From contig NZ_CP118225.1 of the NCBI RefSeq assembly GCF_028768465.1, positions 6,243,001-6,307,000 of the forward strand: 64,000 nucleotides of DNA, given 5' to 3'. The notes below the pieces were generated by a model that was given only the letters and a program-made list of their open reading frames with translations, did no database searches and was not told the origin of the DNA. Below are positions 1 through 9,738 of the stretch, in pieces. Positions within the stretch are counted from its first letter, which is position 1; every line of letters begins with the position of its first letter. Position numbers and translations under genes: made by a program. The DNA comes from Rhodopirellula sp. P2. GTDB lineage: Bacteria > Planctomycetota > Planctomycetia > Pirellulales > Pirellulaceae.

Positions 1-614
1 TTGGCGAGGAGGAAGGCGAAAACGATCCGCCCGCCAACGTGCGTGCTGGGGATCCCGACGCTCCCCCGTGCTGGGTCGTCGATCCCCTGGACGGAACGAT
101 CAATTTCGTCCATCGACTGCAAAGCTTCGCTGTTTCAATCGGCTTGTACGCCGCGGGCAAAATGCGTTTGGGGGTCATCTATGATCCCACGCGAGATGAA
201 ATGTTCACCGCGATCGATGGACAAGGCGCCCACTGCAACGGACAAAAAATGTCCGCCAGCGGATGCACGAAGATGGATGAAAGTTTGGTTGCCTGCAGCT
301 TTCGAGCGGGTGTGACGGCGGATTCACCGGAGGTCACTCGGTTCGTGAAGGTGCTCGAAAAATGTCGTTCGCTGCGACGTTTGGGTTCATGCGCGCTGAA
401 CATGTGCTACGTCGCTGATGGACGACTGGATGGTTACTGGGCCACCAACGTCGCCGCCTGGGACTCCGCTGCCGGAACCGTCATCGCTCGTGAATCGGGG
501 GCCATCCTGGAAGGCTATGGCGGCGCGGAATTCGATGATTGGAATCCCAAGTTCTGCGTGTCGGCCACACCGCAACTGCAGTCGCTTCTGACCCAGCAAT
601 TGAGCGACACATGA
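1..614 (+). CDS. Inositol monophosphatase family protein (5' truncated by window edge)
   Basis: The reading frame is open from base 3, so the start lies upstream of the window; 203 residues are visible. The metal-binding signature WVVDPLDGTINFVH of Li-sensitive inositol-monophosphatase-fold enzymes is present, and the second family motif appears near the C-terminus as AAWDSAAGTVIARESG, where the usual WDxAAG supplies an aspartate ligand. The family hydrolyses sugar or inositol monophosphates using Mg2+ in the cytoplasm. Members include inositol-1-phosphatase, histidinol-phosphatase and CysQ-like enzymes, and the visible part does not decide which one this is. The stop codon overlaps the start of the flavin reductase gene (ATGA), so the two are probably cotranscribed. 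The family assignment is firm; the exact substrate is unknown. Confidence 0.9.
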   Translation, partial: GEEEGENDPPANVRAGDPDAPPCWVVDPLDGTINFVHRLQSFAVSIGLYAAGKMRLGVIYDPTRDEMFTAIDGQGAHCNGQKMSASGCTKMDESLVACSFRAGVTADSPEVTRFVKVLEKCRSLRRLGSCALNMCYVADGRLDGYWATNVAAWDSAAGTVIARESGAILEGYGGAEFDDWNPKFCVSATPQLQSLLTQQLSDT

Positions 615-1204
615 TCATCGATCCCAATGATGTTTCGATCAGCGCGGTCTATGAATCCATGGTCGCGTTGATCACGCCTCGCCCGATTGCCTGGGTCTCG
701 ACCCTGTCGCCGGACGGTGTTGCGAACCTCGCTCCGTACAGTTTCTTCGGTGGTGTTGGTGCCAACCCGCCGACGGTGATGTTTTGTCCGGTCAATCGCT
801 TGGACGGAACCGCCAAGGACACGCTCGCCAATGTTCGCGCGAACGGCCAGTTCGTGGTGAACGTTGTCACGGAGGAATTTGCGGAATCAATGAAAAAAAC
901 GGCGGCGGACGTGCGGCCCGATGAAGACGAATTCGTCCTGACCGGTTTGCAAAAGGCACCTTCGGTCAAAGTCGATGTGCCTCGCGTTGCCGATGTGGTC
1001 GCCGCGATGGAATGTGAAATGTTGACGTCCATGCAATTGGGCCCCGGCCGGGGAGGTGCCAACCTGGTTGTCGGACGCATCGTCTCCTTCTACGTCGCAG
1101 ATTCCGTGACAGGAAAGAATGGATTGCCAGATCCCGAAAGAATTTTCACGATTGGTCGAATGGGTGGCCCGAGATACACACGGACTCGGGACCGCTTCGA
1201 ATGA
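611..1204 (+). CDS. Flavin reductase-like (DIM6/NTAB family) FMN-binding protein
   Basis: A 197-residue protein with the split-barrel FMN-binding fold of flavin reductases. The N-terminal segment ALITPRPIAWVSTLSPDG, followed by NLAPYSFFGGVGANPP, is the classic start of this family. The downstream segments NGQFVVNVV and GANLVVGRIV fit the later barrel strands. The ATG at 611 overlaps the stop of the phosphatase gene; an upstream in-frame start at 539 would lie inside that gene and is rejected. Family members reduce free flavin with NAD(P)H for a monooxygenase partner or act on other substrates, and no monooxygenase is visible nearby. No signal peptide is seen, so a cytoplasmic location is expected. 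The family is clear; the physiological role is not. Confidence 0.88.
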   Translation: MIIDPNDVSISAVYESMVALITPRPIAWVSTLSPDGVANLAPYSFFGGVGANPPTVMFCPVNRLDGTAKDTLANVRANGQFVVNVVTEEFAESMKKTAADVRPDEDEFVLTGLQKAPSVKVDVPRVADVVAAMECEMLTSMQLGPGRGGANLVVGRIVSFYVADSVTGKNGLPDPERIFTIGRMGGPRYTRTRDRFE

Positions 1205-1284
1205 AGCCCCTGCCGCTCAACGAGGGCGTTTTCGTGCGTCCTAGCCGGCTGGTCGAAAGAAAAAAAACGAAAAACGACCGCACA

Positions 1285-1312
1285 ATGCTCCAAGTCTATT
1301 GGTTTGGAGCAT
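1285..1312. other. Short perfect inverted repeat between flavin reductase and PSD1 genes
   Basis: ATGCTCCAA at 1285-1293 is repeated in inverted form as TTGGAGCAT at 1304-1312 around a 10-base loop. It lies between the flavin reductase stop and the PSD1 start. There is no T-run after it, so it may be a weak terminator, an mRNA hairpin or an operator. Confidence 0.3.
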
Positions 1313-1376
1313 CATCGCGTTGGTAGTAAGATGGACCGTCCCGCCCACCCCACCTTCCTCCTGCCTGGGTTCCTCG

Positions 1377-4300
1377 ATGATTTGGAACGTCTTCGCGTCC
1401 TGTCGCACCTTTGGATGGATCGCCGCCTCGCTGTTCCTCGCAAGCTCAGTGTTGGCCGAAGAACCCACCCAACCTGCCAAGATCGATTTCGGCCGCGACA
1501 TTCGCCCGATCCTTTCGGACAACTGCTTCGCCTGCCACGGTCCGGACGAGCACGACCGAAAAGCCGGTGTGCGATTGGATTCCGCCGAGGGGATCGCGGA
1601 TGTCATCGATCAAGATGACTGGCAGGAGAGCTTGCTGATCGAACGGATTTCGACCGACGATTCCGACATTATCATGCCGCCAACGGCTTTTCACAAACCG
1701 TTGTCGCCCGAACAAATCAAACTGCTCAAACAATGGGTCTCCGAAGGAGCGGTTTACGCTTCGCACTGGGCGTTCACGCCGCCTCGCCGCCACGAACTGC
1801 CCTCGACCATGGGCCAAGACGATGCGGCCGCTGACAGAGATCGAATCGACCAATGGATCGATGTCGAACTGCAATCCTTGGGACTGTCCTCGGCCGGAAC
1901 CGCCGATCGCAGAACACTTGCCCGTCGCGTTTCACTCGACCTGACCGGATTGCCGCCAACACTGGAACGAGTCGAAGCTTTTGTCGCTGATTCATCCCCC
2001 GAAGCCTACGAAAACTACATCGAAGAACTGCTCGCTTCGCCTGACTATGGCGAACACATGGCTCGGTTTTGGTTGGACCTGGTTCGCTATGGCGACACCC
2101 ACGGGTTGCACTTGGATAACTATCGCGAAATGTGGCCGTATCGCGACTGGGTGATCGATGCCTTCAATCAAAACCTGTCGTTTGATCAGTTCATCACACG
2201 GCAACTCGCGGGCGATCTGTTGCCCGAAACCGACGAAGCGGAATCGCTGAGCAACAAGATCGCCAGTGGTTTCAACCGGTTGAATGTGACGACCAACGAA
2301 GGTGGTTCAATCTACGACGAAGTCTTCGCTCGCAACGTCATCGATCGCACGGATTCGTTCGGCACCATCTTCCTTGGCTTGACCACCGGATGCTCCGTCT
2401 GCCACGACCACAAATTCGATCCGATCACCCAGAAAGATTACTTCGCGCTGTCCGCATTTTTCAATTCGCTCGACGGGCGAGCGATGGACGGCAACAAAAA
2501 GGATCATGCCCCTGTGATCCGCGTTCCCTCCGCCGAACAATCGGCTGAACTGACGCAACTGGCGTCCGACATTGCGGACTTGGATCAGGAGATGGCGGGT
2601 CCCTTGCCAGAAGTGGATGTCGCTCAACTTCAGTGGCAACAATCCCTGGCATCCTCCGAAGAATCGGTTCACGCGAACTTGATGCCCAGCGAAGTCACCA
2701 CAAAGAACCAGGGCAAGTTCAAACAGAACGAAGATGGATCGGTCGAGTGGGACGGCATGCCGCCCGCCAAAGACGTGATGCAAATCGTCTCGCCGCTGCC
2801 CCCGGGGACCTGGCGAATGTTGCAACTGCACGCGAGAACGGATGAGGAACACCCACGCGTCGGCACGGCTTCCAACCAAAACGCGGTGCTCAGCGAAATC
2901 AAAATCGAAACGCGACCCAACGATCAATCTCACTGGACCGAAATTCCAATTCGTTCCGCCAAAGCCACCCGCGAACAATCCGGTGACGGATTCGCGGTGA
3001 CCAAAGCGATTGATGGCAAGATCGATGCCACGACCGGTTGGGCCGTCGGCGGTCACGAAGCCACGGGCGACCGAACGGCTTGGTTCGTGATCCCCGCCAC
3101 GGAAGCCCCCGGCTCGGAAAAAGAGAGCGGGCAAATCCGGGTTTCGTTGCACTACGAATCCGTGCACGTTGCCCACATGCTTCGTCAGGTTGCTCTCTCG
3201 CTGCATTCCTCCACGAATCAATTGCCAGCTGACCAACGCGTCGTCCTGGCTGACTCGCACTTGATCGGCCCTCTGAAAATCGAGAGTGTCGGAAAGGGAT
3301 TGAGCGAGACGTTCGCGGGCGAGAACAAGAACGAATTTGCCCCCGCTCAATCGATCACTCGTGACGATCACGAATACCAGTGGCAACCGCGTGCGGACAT
3401 CGTTTCGATTTTGTCCAACGAACTGCCCACTCTCGATGACTCGCCCAGCGTCTCGGTGCTTCACCAACTCATTCGTTCCCCATCGGACCAATCCGTTGAA
3501 CTGATGCTCGGAACAGACGACGGCAGTGTTCTGTTTCTGAATGGAAAGGAAATTGCCAAACAAAAACCAGGCAAACGGAAGGACAATGAATTTCAGCCGC
3601 TGGCAAATCGCCACACGCTGTCGTTGAAAAAGGGTGACAATCACTTGTTCATCCGGCACGTCAATCGCAACGGGCCAGCAACCTTGACTTACGCGCTCAA
3701 CTCGCCAACCGTGCAGTTTGCCGAACCGCTGACGGAGCGATTGGCATCGTTGCCAGCCCCCGCCGAGAACGAAGCTTCTCCGAGCGTGGATTGGCGAGCC
3801 GCACGCACCTTCTACCGCGAGGTGGTTTGTGATCACCCTCGCTGGACCGCCCTGCATGACATGCGTGACGGCATGGTCGCGATGCAAGAGAAGATCAATC
3901 AAAAAGTCCCCACGACGCTGGTTTGGAAAGAAACCTCCAAACCTCGCGACGCGTTCATCTTGGAACGCGGGCTCTACGACGCTCCCGGCGAAAAGGTTGA
4001 GCGGGCCGTTCCTGGCTTCTTACCTGAATTCCCGGAAGGTGCCCCCAACGACCGCCTGGGATTGGCTCAGTGGTTGCTTCGCGAGGACCATCCGCTGACC
4101 GCTCGCGTCGCCGTCAATCGATTCTGGCAACAACTGTTCGGGCACGGCCTGGTGAAAAGCAGTGAAGACTTCGGCAGCCAAGGACACTTGCCTTCGCACC
4201 CAGAATTGCTGGACGAACTCGCCCTCGATTTTCGCGTGAGCGGATGGGACGTGAAGGAGATGATGAAGCGATTGGTGATGACCGAGACCTATCGCCGTGA

Positions 4301-4991
4301 TGCGACAGCGACCCGCCAAATGCTGGCGGTGGACCCCAGCAATCGCTACTTCGCACGTGGCCCGAGATTTCGACTGGATGCGGAAACGCTCCGCGATCAA
4401 ATGCTTTCCGTCTCCGGATTGCTTGTCAACAAACGCGGCGGACCGAGCGTCAAACCACCTCAGCCGGCTGGGCTTTGGGAAGCGGTGGGTTACACGGACA
4501 GTGACACGGCCAACTTCGTGCCCGACGAAGGTGAAAAAACTGTTCGCCGGAGCGTCTACACGTTTTGGAAACGGACCAGTGCCCCTGCGGTGATGTCGAC
4601 CTTTGACGCACCGAGTCGCGAATCCTGCACCGCACGTCGCGAACGAACCAACACGCCCATGCAAGCCTTGCTGTTGCTCAATGAAACCCAAGCGATGGCG
4701 GCAGCGCGAGCCATGGCAGACGAGGTCACCGCCTCACCGACTCCCGATCCATCGGACTGGGACGCGATCTCACGCAAGCGACTTCAATCGGCTTTCCAAC
4801 GCGTGACCCTGCGGCCGATCGAAACCAACGAACTGCGATCGCTCGAACGCTTGCTGGCCGATTTAACCGAACACTATACGGTCCAACTGGAGGAAGCCCG
4901 ACTGTTGGTCGGAGCTCCCAATCCTGAACTGGCCGCATGGACCGTCGTGATGAACACCCTTTTGAACCTGGACGAGGTGGTTTGCAAATGA
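1377..4991 (+). CDS. Planctomycete cytochrome c (PSCyt1) / DUF1549 (PSCyt2) / DUF1553 (PSD1) secreted protein
   Basis: The start chosen is the ATG at 1377, which gives a signal peptide ending near SSVLA and 1204 residues; the frame is open further upstream but lacks a better start. Order of parts: a c-type heme-like motif C50-F-A-C-H54 in the PSCyt1 domain; DUF1549 with [16 protein letters not shown]; a second motif C339-S-V-C-H343 followed by DHKFDPIT; a long middle insert of about 450 residues that looks beta-rich; then DUF1553 with [17 protein letters not shown] and the family ending [16 protein letters not shown]. Proteins of this type are abundant in planctomycetes, are exported, and nearly always precede a DUF1501 gene, as here with a 4-base overlap. 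The biochemical activity is unproven; a role in periplasmic oxidative breakdown of polysaccharides is a common hypothesis. Confidence 0.93.
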   Translation: MIWNVFASCRTFGWIAASLFLASSVLAEEPTQPAKIDFGRDIRPILSDNCFACHGPDEHDRKAGVRLDSAEGIADVIDQDDWQESLLIERISTDDSDIIMPPTAFHKPLSPEQIKLLKQWVSEGAVYASHWAFTPPRRHELPSTMGQDDAAADRDRIDQWIDVELQSLGLSSAGTADRRTLARRVSLDLTGLPPTLERVEAFVADSSPEAYENYIEELLASPDYGEHMARFWLDLVRYGDTHGLHLDNYREMWPYRDWVIDAFNQNLSFDQFITRQLAGDLLPETDEAESLSNKIASGFNRLNVTTNEGGSIYDEVFARNVIDRTDSFGTIFLGLTTGCSVCHDHKFDPITQKDYFALSAFFNSLDGRAMDGNKKDHAPVIRVPSAEQSAELTQLASDIADLDQEMAGPLPEVDVAQLQWQQSLASSEESVHANLMPSEVTTKNQGKFKQNEDGSVEWDGMPPAKDVMQIVSPLPPGTWRMLQLHARTDEEHPRVGTASNQNAVLSEIKIETRPNDQSHWTEIPIRSAKATREQSGDGFAVTKAIDGKIDATTGWAVGGHEATGDRTAWFVIPATEAPGSEKESGQIRVSLHYESVHVAHMLRQVALSLHSSTNQLPADQRVVLADSHLIGPLKIESVGKGLSETFAGENKNEFAPAQSITRDDHEYQWQPRADIVSILSNELPTLDDSPSVSVLHQLIRSPSDQSVELMLGTDDGSVLFLNGKEIAKQKPGKRKDNEFQPLANRHTLSLKKGDNHLFIRHVNRNGPATLTYALNSPTVQFAEPLTERLASLPAPAENEASPSVDWRAARTFYREVVCDHPRWTALHDMRDGMVAMQEKINQKVPTTLVWKETSKPRDAFILERGLYDAPGEKVERAVPGFLPEFPEGAPNDRLGLAQWLLREDHPLTARVAVNRFWQQLFGHGLVKSSEDFGSQGHLPSHPELLDELALDFRVSGWDVKEMMKRLVMTETYRRDATATRQMLAVDPSNRYFARGPRFRLDAETLRDQMLSVSGLLVNKRGGPSVKPPQPAGLWEAVGYTDSDTANFVPDEGEKTVRRSVYTFWKRTSAPAVMSTFDAPSRESCTARRERTNTPMQALLLLNETQAMAAARAMADEVTASPTPDPSDWDAISRKRLQSAFQRVTLRPIETNELRSLERLLADLTEHYTVQLEEARLLVGAPNPELAAWTVVMNTLLNLDEVVCK

Positions 4992-6544
4992 GTCGCTCTG
5001 AATTCCCCTGCGAGGACTGGAACGCACTGACACAATCACCTTTGATGTCGTCCGCCCTGCAGCAACGCATGCAGCATCTGACCCGCCGGTCCCTGTTTTC
5101 CAACGCCGCGGCGGGACTCGGTGCCGCCGCCCTGGCCTCGATGCCAGGGATGGCTCGCGCCGTCGACAGCCAATCGGTTTCGCTCGACGCACCTCCCGCT
5201 GGCCCCTCGGGCTCCGGCGTCCCCGGACAACCTGGATTGCCACACCACGAACCGGCCGCCAAACGAGCGATCTACTTGTTCATGTCGGGTGCCCCCAGCC
5301 AAATGGACATGTGGGATCACAAACCACAAATGGCCGATTGGTTTGACAAGGATTTGCCCGAGTCCATTCGGCAAGGCCAACGCTTGACGACGATGACGAG
5401 TGGCCAGTCTCGCTTTCCGATTGCGCCCAGCATCTACCAGTTCAGCCCGCACGGTGCCAACGGCACAATGGCCAGCGAACTGATCCCGCACATGGCCAAG
5501 AAGGTGGACGAGATCGCCCTGGTCAAATCGATGTACACCGAGGCGATCAATCACGATCCCGCGATCACCTACATCTGCACCGGCAATCAGTTGCCCGGCA
5601 AAGCGTCCTTGGGATCGTGGTTGAGCTACGGACTGGGGACCGAAAACGAAGACCTGCCTGCATTTCTGGTGATGACCGCGTCATGGACCGGGCGGAAACA
5701 GGCCCAAGCGCTTTACAACCGACTTTGGGGAAGCGGGTACCTGCCCAGCAAGTACCAAGGCGTCGCACTGCGAAGTGCGGGTGACCCAGTGCTGTATCTT
5801 TCCAATCCCGCCGGCATCGACCCCGGTGTCAGGCGCCGGATGCTGGACACACTGGAGGAACTCAATCGCAACACGCTCGACCGCTGGCACGATCCTGAAA
5901 CCGAAGCCCGGATCGCGCAGTACGAAATGGCGTTCAAGATGCAAACCAGCGTTCCTGAACTCACCGACTTGAGCGATGAACCGCAACACGTGCTCGATCT
6001 CTACGGTCCCGACGTCACCAACCCTGGCACCTTTGCGAACTGTTGCTTGATGGCACGCCGGATGGCCGAACGGGGTGTTCGCTTCACCCAAATTTTCCAT
6101 CGTGGCTGGGACCAACACGGGGCCCTGCCGAAGGATCTCCCCAACCAATGCCGCGACACCGATCAGCCTTCCGCGGGTCTACTCACCGACCTGAAGCAGC
6201 GAGGATTGCTCGATGACACACTGGTGGTCTGGGGCGGCGAATTTGGCCGCACAATTTACTGCCAGGGTGCGTTGACCAAAACCAACTACGGCCGAGACCA
6301 CCACCCGAAGTGTTTTTCGATCTGGATGGCCGGCGCCGGCATCAAGCAAGGCGTGGTGCACGGCGAGACGGACGAGTTCAGCTACAACATTGTTCGCGAC
6401 GGGGTTCACATCCGCGATCTGAACGCCACGATTCTGAACCAGATGGGAATCGATCACGAACGCTTCACCTACCCGTTCCAAGGGCTGGACCAACGTTTGA
6501 CGGGCGTGGAAGAAGCTCGCGTCGTTCGCGAATTACTCGCTTAG
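4988..6544 (+). CDS. DUF1501 family protein with Tat-like signal
   Basis: A 518-residue protein starting at the ATG that overlaps the PSD1 stop. A twin-arginine-like signal ([13 protein letters not shown], residues 31-43) is followed by a hydrophobic stretch and ARA. DUF1501 hallmarks follow: [13 protein letters not shown], the NHDP segment, [18 protein letters not shown] and GRDHHPKCF. The family has an alkaline-phosphatase/sulfatase-like core that probably binds metal, and it is translationally coupled to PSD1 genes in planctomycetes. The partner is therefore the preceding gene, and both are expected to act outside the cytoplasm. It closely resembles the DUF1501 gene at 60832-62304, sharing SYGLGT, NPxGIDPxxRRRMLD and FQGLxQxLTGVE. 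Substrate and reaction are unknown. Confidence 0.93.
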   Translation: MSRSEFPCEDWNALTQSPLMSSALQQRMQHLTRRSLFSNAAAGLGAAALASMPGMARAVDSQSVSLDAPPAGPSGSGVPGQPGLPHHEPAAKRAIYLFMSGAPSQMDMWDHKPQMADWFDKDLPESIRQGQRLTTMTSGQSRFPIAPSIYQFSPHGANGTMASELIPHMAKKVDEIALVKSMYTEAINHDPAITYICTGNQLPGKASLGSWLSYGLGTENEDLPAFLVMTASWTGRKQAQALYNRLWGSGYLPSKYQGVALRSAGDPVLYLSNPAGIDPGVRRRMLDTLEELNRNTLDRWHDPETEARIAQYEMAFKMQTSVPELTDLSDEPQHVLDLYGPDVTNPGTFANCCLMARRMAERGVRFTQIFHRGWDQHGALPKDLPNQCRDTDQPSAGLLTDLKQRGLLDDTLVVWGGEFGRTIYCQGALTKTNYGRDHHPKCFSIWMAGAGIKQGVVHGETDEFSYNIVRDGVHIRDLNATILNQMGIDHERFTYPFQGLDQRLTGVEEARVVRELLA

Positions 6545-6612
6545 GAACCGTCGAAAAATCAGTGCCAGGCGTCTTTTGCCGGGACGGCCCCTCGGGTGCG
6601 GTGCACAGAAGA

Positions 6613-6638
6613 GGCACGGGAAAATCCTTTCCCGTGCC
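6613..6638 (+). terminator. Perfect 11-bp hairpin after DUF1501 gene
   Basis: GGCACGGGAAA at 6613-6623 pairs perfectly with TTTCCCGTGCC at 6628-6638 around a four-base loop, 68 bases after the DUF1501 stop. The stem is strong, but a T-run does not follow. It could be a terminator, an mRNA 3'-end stabiliser or a repeat unit. Confidence 0.45.
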
Positions 6639-6745
6639 CTGCTCTGAGTCTACGAAAAAACGAAGCTCGTCGAACAGGTCGGCGGCTTCGCTGATTCAAA
6701 TGGTTGGTCGCTTTTCGAGATCGATTGCTGGATGCGAGGTTCCGT

Positions 6746-6913
6746 TCAAATTCGGAACTTGTCACCGCGTAAGCAGAGGAATCCACTCAACACGGATGCG
6801 GTGGAAAGCAGCATCCACTGGAATTTTGTCAGGTGCAGGAAGTAAAGTTTGAACTCCCACCAACAGTCCCAGAAGTAATCGACGATTGAAAAGGCGAGCA
6901 GGAAAGCGTCCAT
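6746..6913 (-). CDS. Putative 55-residue aromatic-rich membrane protein
   Basis: On the minus strand, an ATG at 6913 opens 55 codons ending in TGA at 6746. The peptide begins MDAFLLAFSIVDYFWDCWW and ends GFLCLRGDKFRI. It is unusually rich in F, W, Y and L and has a likely membrane span in its C-terminal half (FQWMLLSTASVLSGFLCL). GAGAG lies about eight bases before the ATG as a weak ribosome-binding site. A small hairpin, GTTCCG/CGGAAC, spans the stop codon. No family is recognised. The composition resembles a real small membrane protein more than random antisense sequence in this GC-rich genome, but without homologues it stays tentative. Confidence 0.4.
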   Translation of the reverse strand: MDAFLLAFSIVDYFWDCWWEFKLYFLHLTKFQWMLLSTASVLSGFLCLRGDKFRI

Positions 6914-7119
6914 GGCGGAACTCTCGATTGCATGTGTTTCACGGGATACGTGTTACCAAACCTAGTTCGGGGTGCCTCCATCGTCGGCCAGTTCCCTGAC
7001 CCGCGAAGCAGAAACCCTCAGATGCGAGATTCCCGCAAGGTTTGATCGCTAGAACCGGCACAAAACGACTCCTTTGAGAGCCGACCGAACAAAATTTTCG
7101 GCGACCCCTCAGACCGGCC
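6914..7119. other. Intergenic stretch before tRNA-Asp, no gene seen
   Basis: About 200 bases between the small minus-strand ORF and the promoter proposed for the tRNA gene. Only short unconvincing frames are present, and no strong hairpin or repeat was seen. Confidence 0.4.
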
Positions 7120-7147
7120 TTGCAAGCAAACCGAGCATAGATATACT
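7120..7147 (+). promoter_or_regulatory. Sigma-70-like promoter for tRNA-Asp
   Basis: TTGCAA at 7120-7125 and TATACT at 7142-7147 are separated by 16 bases, a good match to housekeeping -35 and -10 boxes. Transcription would start about 90 bases before the tRNA, leaving a processed leader. Position and match support it; no start-site data exist here. Confidence 0.45.
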
Positions 7148-7245
7148 CCACCCCATCACAGCGGAGATGAGAGTTTCTTCGTTTCACTGTGAGCCTTGGA
7201 AGAAGATTGAAAGTCGTTTTCGAACGCTTTGATCTCCCTCTGCGA

Positions 7246-7319
7246 GGCGCGGTAGCTCAATTGGTTAGAGCCCCGGACTGTCGATCCGGAGGTTGCGGGT
7301 TCGATTCCCGTCCGCGTCG
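7246..7319 (+). tRNA. tRNA-Asp (anticodon GTC)
   Basis: A full cloverleaf can be drawn. The acceptor stem GGCGCGG pairs with CCGCGTC (one G-T pair) and is followed by discriminator G. The D arm is GCTC/GAGC. The anticodon stem CCGGA/TCCGG holds the loop CTGTCGA with anticodon GTC. A five-base variable region precedes the T stem GCGGG/CCCGT with loop TTCGATT. Discriminator G73 is the usual identity element for tRNA-Asp. The 3' CCA is not encoded, so it must be added after transcription. Confidence 0.97.
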
Positions 7320-7327
7320 CTTCAAAG

Positions 7328-7358
7328 AAAGCCCAGCTGTTTCAGCCGGGCTTTTTTT
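7328..7358 (+). terminator. Rho-independent terminator of tRNA-Asp
   Basis: AGCCCAGCT pairs with AGCCGGGCT (one mismatch) around GTTTC and is followed immediately by seven T residues, nine bases after the tRNA end. This is a textbook intrinsic terminator. Confidence 0.85.
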
Positions 7359-7391
7359 ATGCGCAGGTGGAATTGCCTCCGGCATCTCACC

Positions 7392-7437
7392 CGTAGCCAG
7401 ATTCGCACCACCGGAGCCGGATTCGCCAAGAATTCGG
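7392..7437. repeat. Decayed copies of the GTAGCCGGATTCGCC intergenic repeat
   Basis: CGTAGCCAGATTCGC at 7392-7406 and GCCGGATTCGCCAAGAATTC from 7416 each match the left arm of the inverted repeat at 48716-48786. The right arm is missing here, so these look like two half-copies. Confidence 0.6.
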
Positions 7438-7522
7438 TTCCCGCCCGACCGGATCTGACTCTCCGCCCGAGACTCGATCGCGGCGAACACGATCGAGTCA
7501 GCTTTCGATGAGCAGAGCCGGT

Positions 7523-9727
7523 TCAGCGATCGACGGTTGCGAGCGGGTTGGCGAGAAATTCTTCGGGAATGGTCTCGGGCCAATCACCCTTCATCACGAC
7601 GCTCTGAATCTTTGCCGGTGCGCCGCGACTGGATCGATACAGCCCGAATTGAGTGCCGGCTCCGGGTTCGAGATCGCGTTGGTAAACCAACTCGTCATTG
7701 AGATGGACCAACACCTTGCCGCCAAAAAGCTCGAGGCGGACATCGTTGTCCTCATTCGGCTTGAGGGGGAGGGAACGCGGGCCTCGGCGGCTGAGTGGCT
7801 CCAGGGCTGCGTTGTCCATCGGCAAGGTCGTCCAGTCATTGCTGCCCGTCGTCAGCCAGCGGACTCGCATGCCGCTTGGTTCCAGCAAGAATGCCATCCG
7901 ACCAACCGCTGGATGCACAATGGAAGCGTCTCCGTCAAAAAAGAATTGGTAAGCAATTGATTCCCCATCCCCAAGCGGGCGCTGGTACTGCAACAGCCCC
8001 GGATGCTCCGCGGCAGCTGGATCCTGTTTCGCGTCACCAAGCAACACACCCGACTGGACCTGCCAATCCAACTCGCCCGCGGTTGGTTCCAAATCCGCCG
8101 GCGCCGATCCAACCGTCGCTGCGGCTGCCTTCTTCCGAAACGGGAGTTGGGCCTCGTCATAGAAACTGGATTGCCAGCCCCGCAGCTCCTCTCCAGCAAT
8201 CAAGTTGACTTGCCTGGGAATGACAGGCTTGCCCGTTAGCAGCAGGTTGCGGAACACGGGTCGCTTGGTGCCGGAACTACGCAGCCCCAACCAAGGGCTG
8301 GTGCGTGCCGCCTCGTCATCGAACCAAATCGGATGGAGGTTCGATTCGAACTGACTTGTTTTCTCCGTCGAGCGGATTGAGACTCGGTTGAAGACGGGGT
8401 GCGACGCGGTCCGTGCGAACGGCGACGGCTGGTTGATGCGATGCTGTGTATCGGCGTCCCAAACGGAAAGCGTCGTGTTGCGGCCTGTCGCTTGGAAGTG
8501 AAGCCCGCCATAAACGAGCCCACCATCGGTGCCGATCGATCCACCCGATTGCGTTTCGCAAACGAAATCAAATGAACCGACCAACGGGAAACGGCAGAAC
8601 AAAACGTCAGCGGCTCCTCCCGCCACGTGCAACACATGTCGTTCGTGAGTGAGCCACATCCCATTCCTCTGGCCACGCTGAATGTCCTTCGCGGTTTGAA
8701 CAGTCACAGGAACCCAGTGCTGCATTTGATTCTGAAACAACGACTCCGCCGGCGATTCACCACGATGACTCTGGACGGCAAGGGCATGTGCGATTCGCAG
8801 GAAGGGACGCATTCCGATTGATCGCTCGTCCACGGCACGATCCACCAAGGATGCCAAGCAGGCTTCTCCGGCCGCCTGAGTGGCTTCGTGCTGCATCGCC
8901 GCGGCAGCGATCGCAGCAACCGTCATGTCGCGAGATGCAAGCGGTGTGGCATCCGCTTGCGGATTCGCTTGAGCTTCGAAGAATTCGCTGGCCATCTCCA
9001 AATTGCCACGCGAACCGAGCAACTGTGACAGCACCAACATTTCTTCGGCACCGGAAACGTTCTGCTCGTGAAGCTCCTCCAAAACGATTCGCAATCGTGG
9101 CAAGCGTCCCAGTTCATTCGCGGCCTGCAACAGCGCCCACCCGCTGCAAAAAAAACCAGGAACGGGGCCCACCGATGCGACCGCAAAGGTGTTGTCACGA
9201 GGGCGTTCTCCGATCGAGCGAGCAAAGACTTTGGGGGGGGCGTCCGTCGGCACAGGAGTGGACAAAATTCGAACGCGTTTGCGTTGCTCGGTCGGCAGCG
9301 TCCACTTCTCCAGCAACTCATACTGTTGATCACTGCTCAATTGCACCAAAGAGCGATTCAGTGCAGCCGCGGCCGCAGGCAGGTCGCTGTAGAGCATGTC
9401 GGAGATTGACAACGAGTTTGCGGCCTCATCGAGCGTCTTCCACGCGGCCTTGGGATCACGATCTTGCAAGGCAGGCAACACGAGCGCCGCATAAGACGGT
9501 TTGGCTTTCGCAACCGAGGTCGTGTCAATCAAATCCGCCAATCGTGCCAGCCCGTCCTGTGCAGCAACGTTTGGCGCGCTTTGAGACACGCCAAACAAAG
9601 CGACCATGCCAACGAAAGCAACCGCAATCCTCTGCCACGGGACCTTGCTCCGACGTGAGTGCACGCTTGAGTTCAATGCCGAGTTGCGACATGGGATCTG
9701 AATCATGGGATCCGTGATATGAATCAT
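7523..9727 (-). CDS. DUF1583-family secreted protein, short paralogue (A)
   Basis: About 734 residues with an N-terminal signal region (RIAVAFVGMVALFGVSQSAPNVAAQ). It is the last of three tandem paralogues. It shares with the other two an N-terminal helical part with the pattern LSSDQQYELLEKW, then PLVGSFDF, PWLGLR, KPVIP, LRGWQSSFYDE, a jelly-roll-like segment, and a GDWPE segment near its end. Unlike the others it stops after that segment and lacks the C-terminal 350-400 residues. The start is uncertain: TTG at 9742 overlaps the previous stop (TTGA), ATG at 9727 is used here, and ATG at 9706 is also possible. DUF1583 proteins are known essentially from Rhodopirellula-like planctomycetes and have no assigned function. 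Confidence 0.8.
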   Translation of the reverse strand: MIHITDPMIQIPCRNSALNSSVHSRRSKVPWQRIAVAFVGMVALFGVSQSAPNVAAQDGLARLADLIDTTSVAKAKPSYAALVLPALQDRDPKAAWKTLDEAANSLSISDMLYSDLPAAAAALNRSLVQLSSDQQYELLEKWTLPTEQRKRVRILSTPVPTDAPPKVFARSIGERPRDNTFAVASVGPVPGFFCSGWALLQAANELGRLPRLRIVLEELHEQNVSGAEEMLVLSQLLGSRGNLEMASEFFEAQANPQADATPLASRDMTVAAIAAAAMQHEATQAAGEACLASLVDRAVDERSIGMRPFLRIAHALAVQSHRGESPAESLFQNQMQHWVPVTVQTAKDIQRGQRNGMWLTHERHVLHVAGGAADVLFCRFPLVGSFDFVCETQSGGSIGTDGGLVYGGLHFQATGRNTTLSVWDADTQHRINQPSPFARTASHPVFNRVSIRSTEKTSQFESNLHPIWFDDEAARTSPWLGLRSSGTKRPVFRNLLLTGKPVIPRQVNLIAGEELRGWQSSFYDEAQLPFRKKAAAATVGSAPADLEPTAGELDWQVQSGVLLGDAKQDPAAAEHPGLLQYQRPLGDGESIAYQFFFDGDASIVHPAVGRMAFLLEPSGMRVRWLTTGSNDWTTLPMDNAALEPLSRRGPRSLPLKPNEDNDVRLELFGGKVLVHLNDELVYQRDLEPGAGTQFGLYRSSRGAPAKIQSVVMKGDWPETIPEEFLANPLATVDR

Positions 9728-9738
9728 GAGAGAGTTGT

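Noticed and set aside
2307..3902. 531-codon minus-strand frame opposite the first PSD1 gene
   Set aside because: It lies entirely antisense to a gene with clear PSD1 domains and has no domain features; long antisense frames are common in GC-rich codon usage.
7246..7523. Possible integration site at the tRNA-Asp 3' end
   Set aside because: No integrase gene and no repeat of the tRNA end were seen downstream; the tRNA is followed by its own terminator.
8788..9717. 309-codon plus-strand frame in DUF1583 paralogue A
   Set aside because: Arg/Pro/Ser-rich translation typical of a shadow; opposite strand holds the paralogue motifs.
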